Assembly: GCF_003086295.3 (NCBI RefSeq)
Contig: NC_092040.1
Location: forward strand, 3,038,001-3,102,000
Reading direction: 5' to 3'
Source: Arachis hypogaea
Taxonomy: Eukaryota; Streptophyta; Magnoliopsida; Fabales; Fabaceae
DNA: 64,000 bases
A model generated the notes under the pieces. It saw only the letters and a list, made by a program, of their open reading frames with translations. It ran no database searches and was not told the origin of the DNA. The position numbers were made by a program, and so were the translations under genes. This document shows positions 10,410 to 22,697 of the stretch, in pieces; within the stretch, counting starts at the first letter, position 1; each line of letters starts with the position of its first letter.

Positions 10410-13210
10410 GCTTAGGATCTTCACTGTGTTCAAATACAGTATTTTAGGCCTTCCTTTGCATTGTGGAATCCCACCTTTATTTATTTATTTACCTCACATT
10501 ATTCTTTATCATGACCAAGCTCTCACCCCAAAACCTCTAGAAATTCTGAGCCATTGCTTTTTTTTTATTATTAACACTACATTTAGGTTTGTGAGATCTT
10601 AACTTTAATGGTGACATCACTGTTTTCTCTTAATCATCTGCTACTTTTTTAGTAAGACTGTTTAAAATTGACATATGCAACTCATAGACATTAAAATTGG
10701 AATAGCAATAATGTTATTACATGCAGACCAAATAATATAAACAGTAATTTGATGCAAATTAAAACCAAACTCCACTTTCATTTATATGTTAAAATCCAAA
10801 AGGGTAGGTTCAAAATTCAAGGTACAAAGAAAACAAAGACTAGAAATGGCACAAGTAGACAAGAAGAAAGGAAATGGTAAAACAGCATCATATGATTTTT
10901 GTTTTGTATTTTATGCAATACAGATAGATAGATAGATAGATTTAATATGGCATGTAAGATTTGATTTGAAACCTATAAAAAGAGAATGCTAGTACCACCT
11001 GATCTGACAATAAATATTAGTGGTAGCAGCAATGCACCTATTAATGTCTATGCCCACATTACCATAATTGATATAAGAAAGTGGCCTCTTTATTAACATG
11101 CCTAGCTAGTGATATACACCTGAGAGAGAGAGAGAGAGATTTTGAGCTTTCTGATGTTAGATTTCTTCTACTTTAATTTTTGAGGTTTTATTATTAATGC
11201 ATTGTTCATACTATGTTGTAGGCATGTGAAAAAACAGAAAGCACTATTTGAATAATGTAAAACTGCAGGGTCACTCACCATAATGCCTTTCTTATTTAAG
11301 ACCATGTTAACAAGAATACAAAACATGCAGAGTGTATATATATATATATATATATATATAAACATATATCTTTCTACATATCTATCATTGTTAAACCTTC
11401 TTAGTTCTTAGTTTAACCATTTCTGGAGGTTATCTTTCCATTTTCTTTTGGAAGCTGTTATATTCTCTCTGTCCAATAATAATTCTCATTTTTTGGAATA
11501 ATTGATCTTAAGGTATAATTAAGATTAATGTGAAAAACCAGACCTAATAACAATATCCAATGTCTATAAAGGAAAAAGGTGTTTTTGGTTTAAGCATCTT
11601 CATAGCTGTTATGATGAGAATCTGATTACCAATATACCCTCAAACTTGAAAAGGAAATCTTTATATATATAGGCACTAAACTATAGGTGTTCTGAGATTT
11701 TTATCATTTGATTTCACCTTCATTCATATATAAATATAGATGTACTATGAGAGCAGAAAATGGTACATTAGTGCTAGTGGTTAATGACATGTCTCTGCAT
11801 GCATTTTTCACTTTCTTGTTCAGGTTGTTTCTTACCCTTCAAAAGAATTCTATGTTTGTTAAAGACACACTGATTGAAGTGGAGAGAGAGAGAATATCTT
11901 TGAGGATCCTGACATCTGTATGGTTCATTTGTCATTGTTCATAACAGGAAAATGCAAATTTATCTATAAATAGTAATGGAACTCATCAACACCTTTTTCA
12001 TATATTTGAATGAATGGATGGATGAGAATTCAGAAACTTGTTTATTAGTATATAATTTAGATTTGGATTTTTTTTTTTTTATGAACGAATATTTTCACTA
12101 AATTTGTAGAAAATATGAGTATTGTTCATGATTTTTTTTTAGTGAATTTTTTCTATTATAAAAAGAATAATCTTTATTTTCATTAAAAGGTACAATATCC
12201 GGGGTTTTTTTGTATAATATTGTAATTTTTAGTATTTTTTAAAAGTGTGGAAGATACACAAATCGAAAAGTCCGATTTCTATACTTTAAATTTTTTTTTT
12301 AACAGAAATCCCTCGATCCGATTCCTGTACTGTCACAAATTCTTCGGTCTAATTTTTATATTTCTCACAAATCGGACGGTCCGATTTTTGTTTATCTAAT
12401 TAAACGGTTCCACATTTGAGAATAACACCCCATCAACCCACATTTTGAAAAAACATCATTACTACTCCAATATCAAAAACAAAATCTGCAATCTCCGGTG
12501 GCATTATTTATCAAAAACTCCACTAATTTGGTTTGAATTATAGAGATTTTAAAAGAAACTTTAGATTTTTCATTCTAATGATCCAGTCTAAAACATTTAG
12601 TTAACAGTCCAAATATTTGTTATTTTAACCAATTCTTCGTTATTCATAGACACAAAATTAAAGGAAGTATACAATTATATATTGTCATTTTAATAAAAAA
12701 ATAGTTATTTTTTGAATTTTCATTAAAAAATCCAGTTAAATATTATTATTATTATAATATTTTTGTATAAATAATTACATATTATGTTGATAAAAATAAC
12801 TATTTTTAATAATACATGCTGGTTAAAATAGTATTCAACAAATATTAAATAATAACTAAACGATAAAATAAAAGTTTTACATTATTTGTGAGTCAGTATA
12901 TTAAAATTAAATTTATATTATAATTGTTGTTATCATTATTAAAAGAATTTTAAATAATGACTTTTTATATTTATTTTACATTTAAAAAAATATTAACTAA
13001 TTTTTTTTACTAAGATAGTGTTTGTTTCTAAAGATTAAAACCAAGACTGTAAATTAGAATTTAGAATTGTATTTAGTTATCAGAGGAAATTAAATTTTTT
13101 GAAATTGAATACTGAAATCTTAATAATATTTTTTTTTTCAAAAATAATTTCATATAATTTTTTAAATTTTAAATTTATTTTTTAATCTTTATATTTATCT
13201 TAAACCAAAT
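10410..13210. other. intergenic spacer upstream of ABCG14-like gene
   Basis: AT-rich DNA with microsatellites: an AGAT run at 10921-10941, a GA run at 11121-11138 and an AT run at 11335-11360. Apart from the repeat at 12230-12500, I see no gene. Short open frames near 11168-11365 and 11708-11944 are made largely of low-complexity sequence. Confidence 0.6.
12230..12500 (+). repeat. dispersed repeat, copy 1 (relative at 63030-63310)
   Basis: The segment contains several AAATCGGACGGTCCGATTT-like words with spacing near 50 bp, followed by a GAGAATAACACC-type block and ATTACTACTCCAATAT. The same order of blocks recurs at 63030-63310 in the same orientation with moderate divergence. I found no terminal repeats or TSD, so the element class is unknown. 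Confidence 0.55.
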
Positions 13211-13218
13211 ATGATACT

Positions 13219-13391
13219 CAGGGGCAGAGCCAGGTATAAGAAAAGGAGGGTAACGGTCTCCTAATTTTAATTTTTTACATGTAAATTAGATATAAATTTC
13301 AGTTTAGCCCTTCTTAAAATTTTATTTTAGTCTTATTTTATTGTATAAATATTTTTTACTTCCTCTAATATTTCATCTAACTCCGCCTCTG
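13219..13391. mobile_element. 173-bp hAT-type MITE, copy A
   Basis: Starts CAGGGGCAGAGCC and ends with the imperfect inverted equivalent CTCCGCCTCTG. The flanks ATGATACT (13211-13218) and ATAATACT (13392-13399) form an 8-bp TSD with one mismatch. The body is the reverse complement of the element at 17070-17245, so the two copies face opposite ways. Confidence 0.75.
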
Positions 13392-13625
13392 ATAATACTT
13401 AAACATAATTTAATTGAGTACATTTTATACCAAATATAATATATCTCTATCTCTCAATCTCAATTTCAATCTCTCAGTCTCAATTTCCGTTCCAAAAACA
13501 GGGTAAAAATATTTACTTTCTAGTATTATTTTTCGAAAATGATTTTGTCTCCCCCATGTGCTTTGGTGTTAGTTTATAGGTCAAGCATTTGAGTAAAGGA
13601 ACCATCTAACATGAAAAAAAAAAGG

Positions 13626-13626
<1 letters not shown>

Positions 13627-13677
<51 letters not shown>
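13627..13677. repeat. (TA)n microsatellite, about 25 units
   Basis: Uninterrupted TA dinucleotides over about 51 bp, likely polymorphic and able to extrude a cruciform. Confidence 0.95.
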
Positions 13678-13679
<2 letters not shown>

Positions 13680-14001
13680 TATTATTCTCTTCCTACTCCT
13701 TCCTCTGCATGTGATAACCATTTATGTTAGTTACCCTCCATATAAATAAATAATAAATAAATAAAATGAATGAACGAGATTTAAGAAAAATATGATATAT
13801 GTTTTCGAATTCAATAATGGAACACGTCTTTGAATTTCTTTGCAGTTTGAAGTACACACAAAGTTTGTGCCGCACAGTGAAAACTTTACATTAAATGAAG
13901 TATAAGAGGCAAGAATAAATTCAAAGGATGAAAAAGTGAAAAAAAAAAAAAAGCTAAGGGGTACGTGGGGATTTACGAAAGAAAGATCGGTGATTAAAAA
14001 T

Positions 14002-14142
14002 GTGAAAACTCAGATGAAGTCGATTTTACGTAAAGTTGATATTTGAGATCGGTTAGATGAAAATTTAGTTAAATCAGTCAAATCATCTAACGGCTCTCAG
14101 GTATCAACTTCACGTGAAGTCGACTGCACCTAAGTTTTCACC
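14002..14142. mobile_element. 141-bp Mutator-type MITE, copy 1
   Basis: Terminal inverted repeats of about 40 bp: the left starts GTGAAAACTCAGATGAAGTC and the right, reverse-complemented, GGTGAAAACTTAGGTGCAGTC. The flanking GATTAAAAAT at 13992-14001 and 14143-14152 is a perfect 10-bp TSD. Related copies lie at about 21209-21347 and 34384-34515, with a much decayed one near 36370-36530. Confidence 0.8.
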
Positions 14143-14679
14143 GATTAAAAATAGTCTTAGATGCTTCTAAGATAATAAAAAAAAAAAAAACAAATAACAT
14201 GCTTTGTTCTATATACATTCATGTTCATTTTAGCGCATCAATATATGATTATATATTTTTTTTAAGATAGAATAATTCAAATTCGCGACCTCTCAGATTA
14301 TATTTGGTTTATTAATAAGAGTTTTGAGATTTAATTTAAGATATCATATACTATTTAATTATATTATTAATTATTTTGAGATTAAACTCAACGCAATACT
14401 TATATTTCTATTTCCCCATCATGTAAGACATGCGCAATAGTAAATTAACTGTGTCGAGGGACTTGCTTGCAAAATAATTTACAATTTGGAGAAGATTTTT
14501 ATATACGATAAACAGCGGATCTAAAAATTTTAAGTCGTGAGATTAAACATTTAATATATAAAAATAATAAAAAATTTATATAAATATGTTAAAATGTATA
14601 AAATTAAATAATATTAAATATTAAATACTCAACAATATTTTATTATTAATTATCTTTTAATCAATAAAATTTTTAAGAA

Positions 14680-14890
14680 AAATATGAGGAGTCAATAAAA
14701 TATTTGTATAATATGTACCATAGAGGATTAGAGAATATTAAAAATATAATTATTAGTATTACTTTTTTTCATCGATTGAAGCTTTAGGAATAAGTGATAT
14801 TATGGTATAGTATTTGAGCTCTAAATTTAAAAGGTCAAGAGTTCGATCTTTTGTAAACCCGAACACAAATAAGTCATTGTTTTTCTAACG
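14680..14890 (+). repeat. dispersed repeat with tRNA-like B-box word, copy 1
   Basis: Shares block order with about 35606-35935: GGAGTCAATA, a ...GTATAATATGTAC... block, a TTTT(C/T)ATC(A/G) region, a GGTAT-rich block and then AGAGTTCGAT followed by GTAAACCC. The AGAGTTCGATC word resembles a pol III B box, so it may be an old SINE. An LTR or TRIM remnant is equally possible. Confidence 0.45.
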
Positions 14891-15600
14891 GGATCCAAAT
14901 TTTTATTCAAGTCTTCAACTATTTTTAAATGATTTTATTCAATTTATGTTTGAGAAAAGTACATATGTAATTTATAGTAAATATTAGAATCGAGTAAAAA
15001 ATTTAAAAATAAAAATTTTTACTAAATAAGTTCATTAATTGAATGGTATTAAGTTGATTTAATATATAGGATCTTGCTAGCATGTGTTTTAATAGTAATT
15101 TTAATAATATTATAAAAAAATTAAATTAATTAAAAAATTATATTATTATGCTCTTAAAATACGTCTTTAAAATACAAAATAATTAAATTCATTTAATAAA
15201 TTTTTGACATAAATAAAATAATTTTTATTTTAATATAAGAACATACAAATACAATTTTAGAATAAAAACACATATATTTTCTTATACATTTAAAAAATAT
15301 TAGTGGAACGCAATATGATGGACATGACAAGATAAGAAATTGAAAAATGTTTTTGTACAAGAACTTTCTAAAGTTAGCACAAATAAACTTTTGATTTGTC
15401 AAGTTGAATAATGTAAATGTGTGAAATTTCAATTTTGATTCCATTATTCTTACCAGTGCATTAGCTTTAGTAGTTAAAAATAAAAATCAACTAAAGGACC
15501 ACGATTCCATGAATTGGATGATCAAGTTCAATGTATTACAGTTAACTGTTTTATGTTAATTTATTTTTATTTCCAAGGAGAGGTTTCTTTTTTAAAGAAA

Positions 15601-15603
<3 letters not shown>

Positions 15604-15645
<42 letters not shown>
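15604..15645. repeat. (AT)n microsatellite, 21 units
   Basis: Pure AT dinucleotide run. A predicted frame across it, with alternating Ile-Tyr, is only the microsatellite. Confidence 0.95.
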
Positions 15646-15647
<2 letters not shown>

Positions 15648-15840
15648 TTTGAAAATAAATTTATGTAAAAAAATTAAGACTATATATTTTTGTGAATAAA
15701 TTATGTTGTTAAAAATGTACACGAATTCTAATACACTTCAGATAAAAGAAGGAAGTGCAGAATATTAATTTTTATTTATTAAGAAATGTTTATGGATGAT
15801 CCAAAAAACCATAAGTATATATTAAAATTTTAATTTTTTT

Positions 15841-15914
15841 ACGACAATAATTTATAACAATAAGATAGAATATTTTTATTTTACGACAATAATTTATAAC
15901 AATAAGATAGAATA
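15841..15914. repeat. short tandem duplication, 32-bp unit
   Basis: A 32-bp unit starting ACGACAATAATTTATAACA occurs at 15841-15872 and again, identical, at 15883-15914, giving a 42-bp period with T-rich spacer. A recent local duplication. Confidence 0.85.
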
Positions 15915-17069
15915 AAAATTCCCTAATGTAATCTTTGATCAACCTGTGTTATGTTGTTAAATTAAATACACTTTTTCATTATTCAAGACATAATAAATTA
16001 TTAATTAAAAGAGTATTTTATATATTTATATAAAAATCTTCTTAAACATTTTTTTGAATACTATATATAATAAAAAATAGATAAATATTTGTAATGTCTC
16101 GATTTTTTAAAGTATCTAATTCCATCTTTCTGTTAGTAATTAGATGTTTATAAATATCTAATTAGAAAGATAAATGTTTCATCCTTATTATATATAATAT
16201 AAAATCCTGGAATAATATTATTAACCTCTATTTCTAGTTTTATATATAGAGAGAATAAATACTGTTAAACTATTTTTTCATCTTAACTCATGACAATAAT
16301 AAAAAAATCTCGTGATTTACAAATTTAGTCTAACAGAATACATAAATTGAGTTATAATTTTAATTTTTATTATTTTATTTTTTTATCTTTATGTTATCCT
16401 CTTATCTTATCTTATTTTTACTAAACAATGCTCTATACATATTTAATTTTATTTTCATAATTCAATTCAATTAATAAAAAAATATAAAATATAATATTCT
16501 TTCTTTTTTTTTATTCTTTTACAATTTTATCAAATACCATTAAAGCAAATGATGATCTCCTTAATTAATTAATTAATTAATTAATTAATTAATAGAGACA
16601 ATAGAATATAGATAGAGTGGAGTCGTCAAAAGTGGGAAATTATATATGCTGATCTTGTAGGGGCCAAAAGTACTACAATATATATAGAGAAGATATTCAC
16701 ACTCATATATAGTGTGATGGGAATACTACTAGAGTCAAATAATTATAATTAAGCCGTCTAAATCTAAGTCATTAAATCATATAAATAGTAGATATGCATG
16801 AATAAATCATAATGATAGCATTATATAATATACATGTAATGTATGTGGATCGATGATTGATTGATTGTACATACAAATTTTTAAATGATAATGATTGTGA
16901 GATTGTCTTAGCTTATTATTACCGAGGTAGCTTAAGTTCAACTAACCAAATCCATTGTTTTCCCCTCAAATCACACCACCAACCCACTCCCAAAATTTGT
17001 AATAGTGAAAGACAAAAGGCATAAATTTTTCAATGGTATACTCCAATCTATCTATATTATACTTATAAT

Positions 17070-17245
17070 CAGGGGCGGAGCTAAAAAAAATATTGGAGTG
17101 GGGCAAAAAATATTTACACAATAAAATAAGACTAAAATAAAATTTTAAGGGGGACTAAACTGAAATTTATATATAATTTACATGTAAAAAATTAAAATTA
17201 GAGGGGGCCATTGCCCCCCTTTGCTTGTACCTAGCTCCGCCCCTG
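17070..17245. mobile_element. 176-bp hAT-type MITE, copy B
   Basis: The ends are the 12-bp inverted repeats CAGGGGCGGAGC and GCTCCGCCCCTG. A perfect 8-bp TSD, CTTATAAT, lies at 17062-17069 and 17246-17253. It is the inverted relative of the element at 13219-13391. The end motif is one I associate with plant hAT elements. Confidence 0.85.
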
Positions 17246-17253
17246 CTTATAAT

Positions 17254-18506
17254 AATGTTTCAAAAAAAGTATTGAAGTAGTGTATAGCCCTAGCTTGAAT
17301 CTTGCATTGTTAGGGCTGCTAATTATTATAACGAGTTGAGGATGCTAATGAAATTGTTTGCTACTTGCTAATAATTTAAGTTGATATGAGCAGAAAAAAG
17401 AAAAAGAGATAAGATTTATTGATTAAAGAAATATTTCAACTCGTTTGGTTTGTGGTAAATATAATTATATATTTGATGAAGTGAATTATTTTTTTTTACA
17501 TAAATTAAATGAGCTAAATTTGTTAATATTCTATGGAGTATATATAGACATTTTTTTGAGTTGTCGTATTTGAGTGTCAAATATATTTTAAATATGACAC
17601 TCATATGACAATTGACACACATGTCTTTCGTATTTAACTGTGTCTTAATAAAAAATATAAAATACTTTTTTAGATACGATTGGACACACTTAAATACTAT
17701 TATATATCATTTATGTCCAACTTTATTCTTAACTTATATATATTCTTAAAATGAGATTAAAAATAATATATATTATCATTTATTAACGCAAAAAATTATT
17801 TTAAATATTATATATAATTAAAAAAATATTAAAAATAGTTAAAATATATATATATATATATATCATATTTCTGTGTCTTATAGAAAATTAAAATTCGCAC
17901 GTCTATGTATTTCATGTTGTGTCATATCGTGTTTCGTATTCGTATTAGTATCTATTTTTCGTAAGTTAACATTTAATATATTTAAATAGATAATGCAATA
18001 TATTCATATTTTTTAGTTTATTTAGGCGTTTATTAGTATCCAAAATATTTACTGCTAGTATTTTTTATTTAATTATTCCATCAATTTTTATAATTTTATC
18101 AAATTTTTAATTAAATTTCTATATTTTTTTTATTTTTTTAATTGAGTCTATATGTTATATCAAATTTTATAATTAAATTTCTACTATGATAAAAATATTA
18201 AAATTAATAAATATTCTGTTAAACTATAAAAAATATTTAATTAAATGTTAGACATATATTTATTTTATCTAATAAAATATTCTATTAATTATAATATTTT
18301 TATCATAAAATAGACTTAATTACAAAAATTCATATAATATAAAAATTTAATAAAAAATATAAAAATTTAATTAAAAATTTAGTAAAACTAAAAAACTAAT
18401 ATAACAATGGAACTTTGTTTCATCATTAGTATTGAACCCGATGTTCTATTTAATTATTAAGTGGAATAAGTAATATTGAATCACATGATTCAAATATATG
18501 TTACTA

Positions 18507-18558
<52 letters not shown>

Positions 18559-20919
18559 TGATGTTTTATCATACTATTTTACTTGATTTTATATTTATTT
18601 TTAATATTATATCATTTGATTATTTTAAAATATCAATGAAATAATAATAATGACAATAATAATAATGTAAACAATATAATTGATTAAAATAAATATATAA
18701 TAATAATGTAATAAATATATAATTTTAAATATTAAATACATAAAATTATAAATATTAAATTAAACAAAATAATTTTAGATGATTGTTTCCTTAATATTAT
18801 TGTTTGTAAACATAATAAATACTCTAAAATTCTTGCTCGTTTTACTATTTTGACTCAACTTTTGAAGGATCGATCTACCATAATTTTCTTTTGAAAAATT
18901 TAAAAGATTAATTTATCAAATTAATTAAATAAAAAGCTAAGTTTACAATTTAATAATCAATTCATTATAAAAAAATACTTGATAAAATTTATAAATTAAA
19001 AAAATAATTTAAAAATATAAAAAATACTTAATCTCTTTGCATTTTATATAAAATAAAATTTTGGCGGACATCCACTGTCACTCCCCACTAAAGCTCGTAG
19101 GTTAATTAAGCATGATAGATTACGCGGATAATTTTTTTTACTGGGCTCAGTTTTCCAACTTATTCTGCTGTTTTTCTAACTCTTATATTTACATATGTAA
19201 CTTTTTTTTTAGGATATTTTTGAAAATAAAATAAAAAATCATTATTTTTTCTTTTTTTTTCAATTTTAATATTTTAAAATGATTTTTTTTTTTATTTAGG
19301 ACGGATTTGCCACACTCTAACAAATTTTATTTCAATTTTTTTCAAAATCCACTAAACTCACATTTTTAAGTCATGATCATATACATATAACAGATAGGAG
19401 TATACAAAAATACATAGAAAACAACCATAACTTCTTTAATATTGTTGACTGCAATGACAATTATTATTATCGTTTTCAGATACAGACATATTTAATAAAA
19501 AAAATTTATATTATAAATTAAAACAAAATCATTATTTCTCTAATAAAAATATGACTTATTCTTATATATTCTTGTGTACTTCTTTGTACTTTAGAGTTTT
19601 AAAAAATAATAATTTTTTTTATTTTATTTCATTTTCTTTTAGGATTTGAGTTATGATTAATTTTATATCTTTAAAAATGTAAATCATATATTCCCACGTA
19701 ACTACTCAATTTTTTCTCTCATATATACACTAGTAGATAATCATAGATAGACCTTAAACAACGAAATTGGATTATTCTAATAATTAATTTATTAATTTAT
19801 TTAAAAAATATTAAAAATTTAAATCATGTCTTTTGCATATAATAACTTCCAATCATAAATTTTAAAATAAATCTCAAATTCTACAACGAATTAGGTTTGT
19901 GGTATGTGGAATCGAAAAATATCGCGAAAAACCAAAGTAGATAGAGCTTAAACTGAAAATTTAATTAGGCATGCATGGTCTAAAAAGAAAATGGAAGCTA
20001 AAGTAAGCTAATAGAGAATTGGTGTGTTAATATCGTAAGATTATCCAGCAAGTTGAAAGGGCGTAAGGGTAAGGTAATTATTAATAGGAAAAGTATACGT
20101 TATCAAGAGAGAGTCTGTCAACTATTACCAACACGTGATAAATTAGGATTAAACCATGATTAATTTAGATGTGACTTTATTTAGTAAATGGACTTTATGT
20201 CCAACCCAACTCAAATTGGCAGATTTTGACAGATAAAAAATTGGTAACGTAGCACTACTGTTATTAATATCGTGGGAAGAGGGTGTCGTTTAGTGAGTAA
20301 GCAAATAGGAGTTAGGAAGATGACACGTGGCATCCACTCCTAGTTTGTAGTGGAGGAAAGGTTAGTTGTCGTTTTGTTTGATTAGGTCTAGACATACTCA
20401 CGCGCAAATCATTTGGTGGCGCGTGGGTTCCACCTGTCTCTCCACTCACTTCATTATTATCTTCCCTACCCTACTCCTTCCACAATAATAATCAAATTAA
20501 ATTATAGGTGTCTTACACTTATTTAGACTCACACTATATCAAAATTCATTTATACATCTTATAATTATATAAAAATTTAAAAATTCAATCATAATTAAAT
20601 ATAATAAAATAATATATTTATATTTTAAACATATATATCTTCAAAAATTATTTTTTTATATTTTATTATTTTAAATTAATCAACTATTTAAAACTCAGAT
20701 AAAATTGATCATTTATTATCAATTTTTTTCTATTTTTTAATCAATTTGCTCACAACTAGTTTATATTATGAACCAAACCAATCAAATGATCATTTGCTAA
20801 TTAATTTAATATTATATTAAATGTATATCAAAATTAATTATTAAAATATAATACACATTAAAATATAAAATATATATTAAAAATAAATTAAATTATACAC
20901 GATATATACAAATAAAAAA
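17254..20919. other. intergenic spacer
   Basis: No gene seen. It includes a (TAA)n microsatellite of about 17 units at 18507-18558. At 20320-20480 is a less AT-rich stretch with a G-box (GACACGTGGC near 20321-20330), a GGCGCGTGGG word and a CT-rich tract. This looks promoter-like but has no coding sequence after it. Confidence 0.55.
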
Positions 20920-21075
20920 TATTATTTATATATTAAAATTAATTATTAAAATCAGTTATTAATATATTTGTATATAAATATATATAATTAAATTTATTTT
21001 TAATATATATTTATATTTTAATATATTTTATACTCATAATTAATTTTAATAACTGATTTTAATATACGCATAACG
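20920..21075. mobile_element. decayed MITE of the ACACCAAAAT family
   Basis: A TATTAAAATTAATTATTAAAATCAG start and an inverted counterpart near 21035-21070 match the layout of the better preserved copies at 40221-40371 and 48692-48853. The boundaries are approximate. Another partial copy may overlap 20800-20900. Confidence 0.45.
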
Positions 21076-21208
21076 TAATCTTATACAAATCATAATTAAT
21101 TTAAATAATTAATCTTAGTATACTAATAACCCATCCAATTATTAAAAATCATACATTTTATCATGCAATTCTGTGAATGAACATCAGGTTAATATATATA
21201 ATATAAGG

Positions 21209-21347
21209 TAAAAATTCAGATTCAATCGACTTCACATGAAATTGATACTTGAGAGCCATTAAATAATTTAATTGATTTGACTAACTTTTTATCTAATAAT
21301 TCTTAAATATCAACTTCACATGAAGTCGACTTCACTTAAATTTTCAC
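21209..21347. mobile_element. Mutator-type MITE, copy 2
   Basis: Starts GGTAAAAATTCAG and ends AAATTTTCACC, with inner arms containing GACTTCACATGAA and TTCACATGAAGTCGAC. It is the same family as 14002-14142. The flanks only loosely match, so the TSD has decayed or the ends are off by a few bases. Confidence 0.65.
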
Positions 21348-22162
21348 CGTAATATACTGCACACGGCACCAATTCAATTGGATCGACATTGAAGATCGAT
21401 AAGATATCGATACAACTAATAGATCTATACCAGCTATAATCTTTTTCTATGCCGGAAAGTTTTATTATCACAACACCACCACCAACAATCTGAAAATATG
21501 TAATTTCTATCTTTTCTATCATATATATGAGGTATTCAAATCCTATATTTTCTATTTTAGATATAATTTTAGTATTTTACCTATACATGCATTATTGATA
21601 ATTATATAAGAAAGTACTACTATAAATTATTTAAAAAATAAAATAAAAAACAACTAATCAAACAGAAAGTGGATTGTCCCTCATGTCTTTTTCTTTATTT
21701 TGCCATCACAAATCCGATGTGTGTGCTTGAGGCTAGCTAAGAACTTTAACATATCTTTTTATTACAATAATAGCTGCTTTTTAGGGTTGACCCCTTCAAC
21801 CTATAAGACATATACAAACAACATTGTTTAAGAACAAGAAATGACCTAGCTAGGATCTTCTTAGGGTTTAACAAATTTATTTATATATATAATATGATGA
21901 TAATGCTAATATCATGGCCTCTTATGGGATCACCTTTTAATAAAATTTACTAAAGACAACTTGCTGATATATTCTAAGTTGAAAACACGACACATTAACC
22001 ACAATAATTAGTGGATGACCTCTATATATCTTCATCTCTATTTTTTATACCCACGTATCTTTGTTATATATGTACTACTAATCAATGATCTCTTTAATTT
22101 TAATTAACCAACTCGTTTAAATTTGTAAATTCGTTAGAGTATAATTATCTATTATTTTTTTA
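21348..22162. other. intergenic spacer
   Basis: AT-rich and no gene seen. Confidence 0.55.
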
Positions 22163-22697
22163 GAATAAAGTATTAAATTAGTCTCTTATATTTGAACTTA
22201 ATCCTATGTTGATCTCTAAGTTTTAAAGTATTCTATTTAAATTTAAAAAATATTTATTTAATTTCAATGTAGTTTTACTATGAAGTCAATATTAAATAAA
22301 TAACGAAATTTAGTTTTCAGATATGGAAATTTTATATAACCAAATTCTTTAGTTGTTGAGGGAAGTTCTCCATGGTAGAGGTGACGATAGCCTTGTTCTC
22401 GTTGTCTCCGGCGAATTTTTCTGCGAAAAGCAAGTTTTCGAAGTGCTTGAACCAAGACTAGTAGCTCACGATGATGTATTCGCTGCTGATTTTGTGTCTC
22501 TCGAATTTGTACTTATTCTCTAGAGAAGAACAGTAAGATTTGGTAAAATGGTGATATTAATTATTTACTATTAATTTTACGGTAAGATTACATTAAACTA
22601 AATGAAACTTTTTTGGATTCAAATCAAACATTTTAAACATTAGAAACTAAAACAAAATTAAACTCAAACATAGGAATAATTTAATATTTTTTTATTC
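22163..22697. mobile_element. 535-bp inverted-repeat element
   Basis: The left arm begins GAATAAAGTATTAAATTAGTC and the right arm, reverse-complemented, GAATAAAAAAATATTAAATTA. Similarity continues imperfectly for more than 100 bp on each side (a shared TTGAxxTTAAT block). The centre (about 22340-22510) is distinctly less AT-rich. I could not fix a TSD. The 63-residue minus-strand frame within the centre is probably not a gene. Confidence 0.5.

Larger units (their letters stand above)
14153..17061. other. intergenic spacer
   Basis: AT-rich with no gene seen. It contains the separately listed repeats, a (TTAA)8 run at 16561-16593 and many AT-only stretches. Confidence 0.6.

Noticed and set aside
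15514..15699. Open frame with alternating Ile-Tyr residues
   Set aside because: It is the (AT)n microsatellite at 15604-15645 with random flanks.
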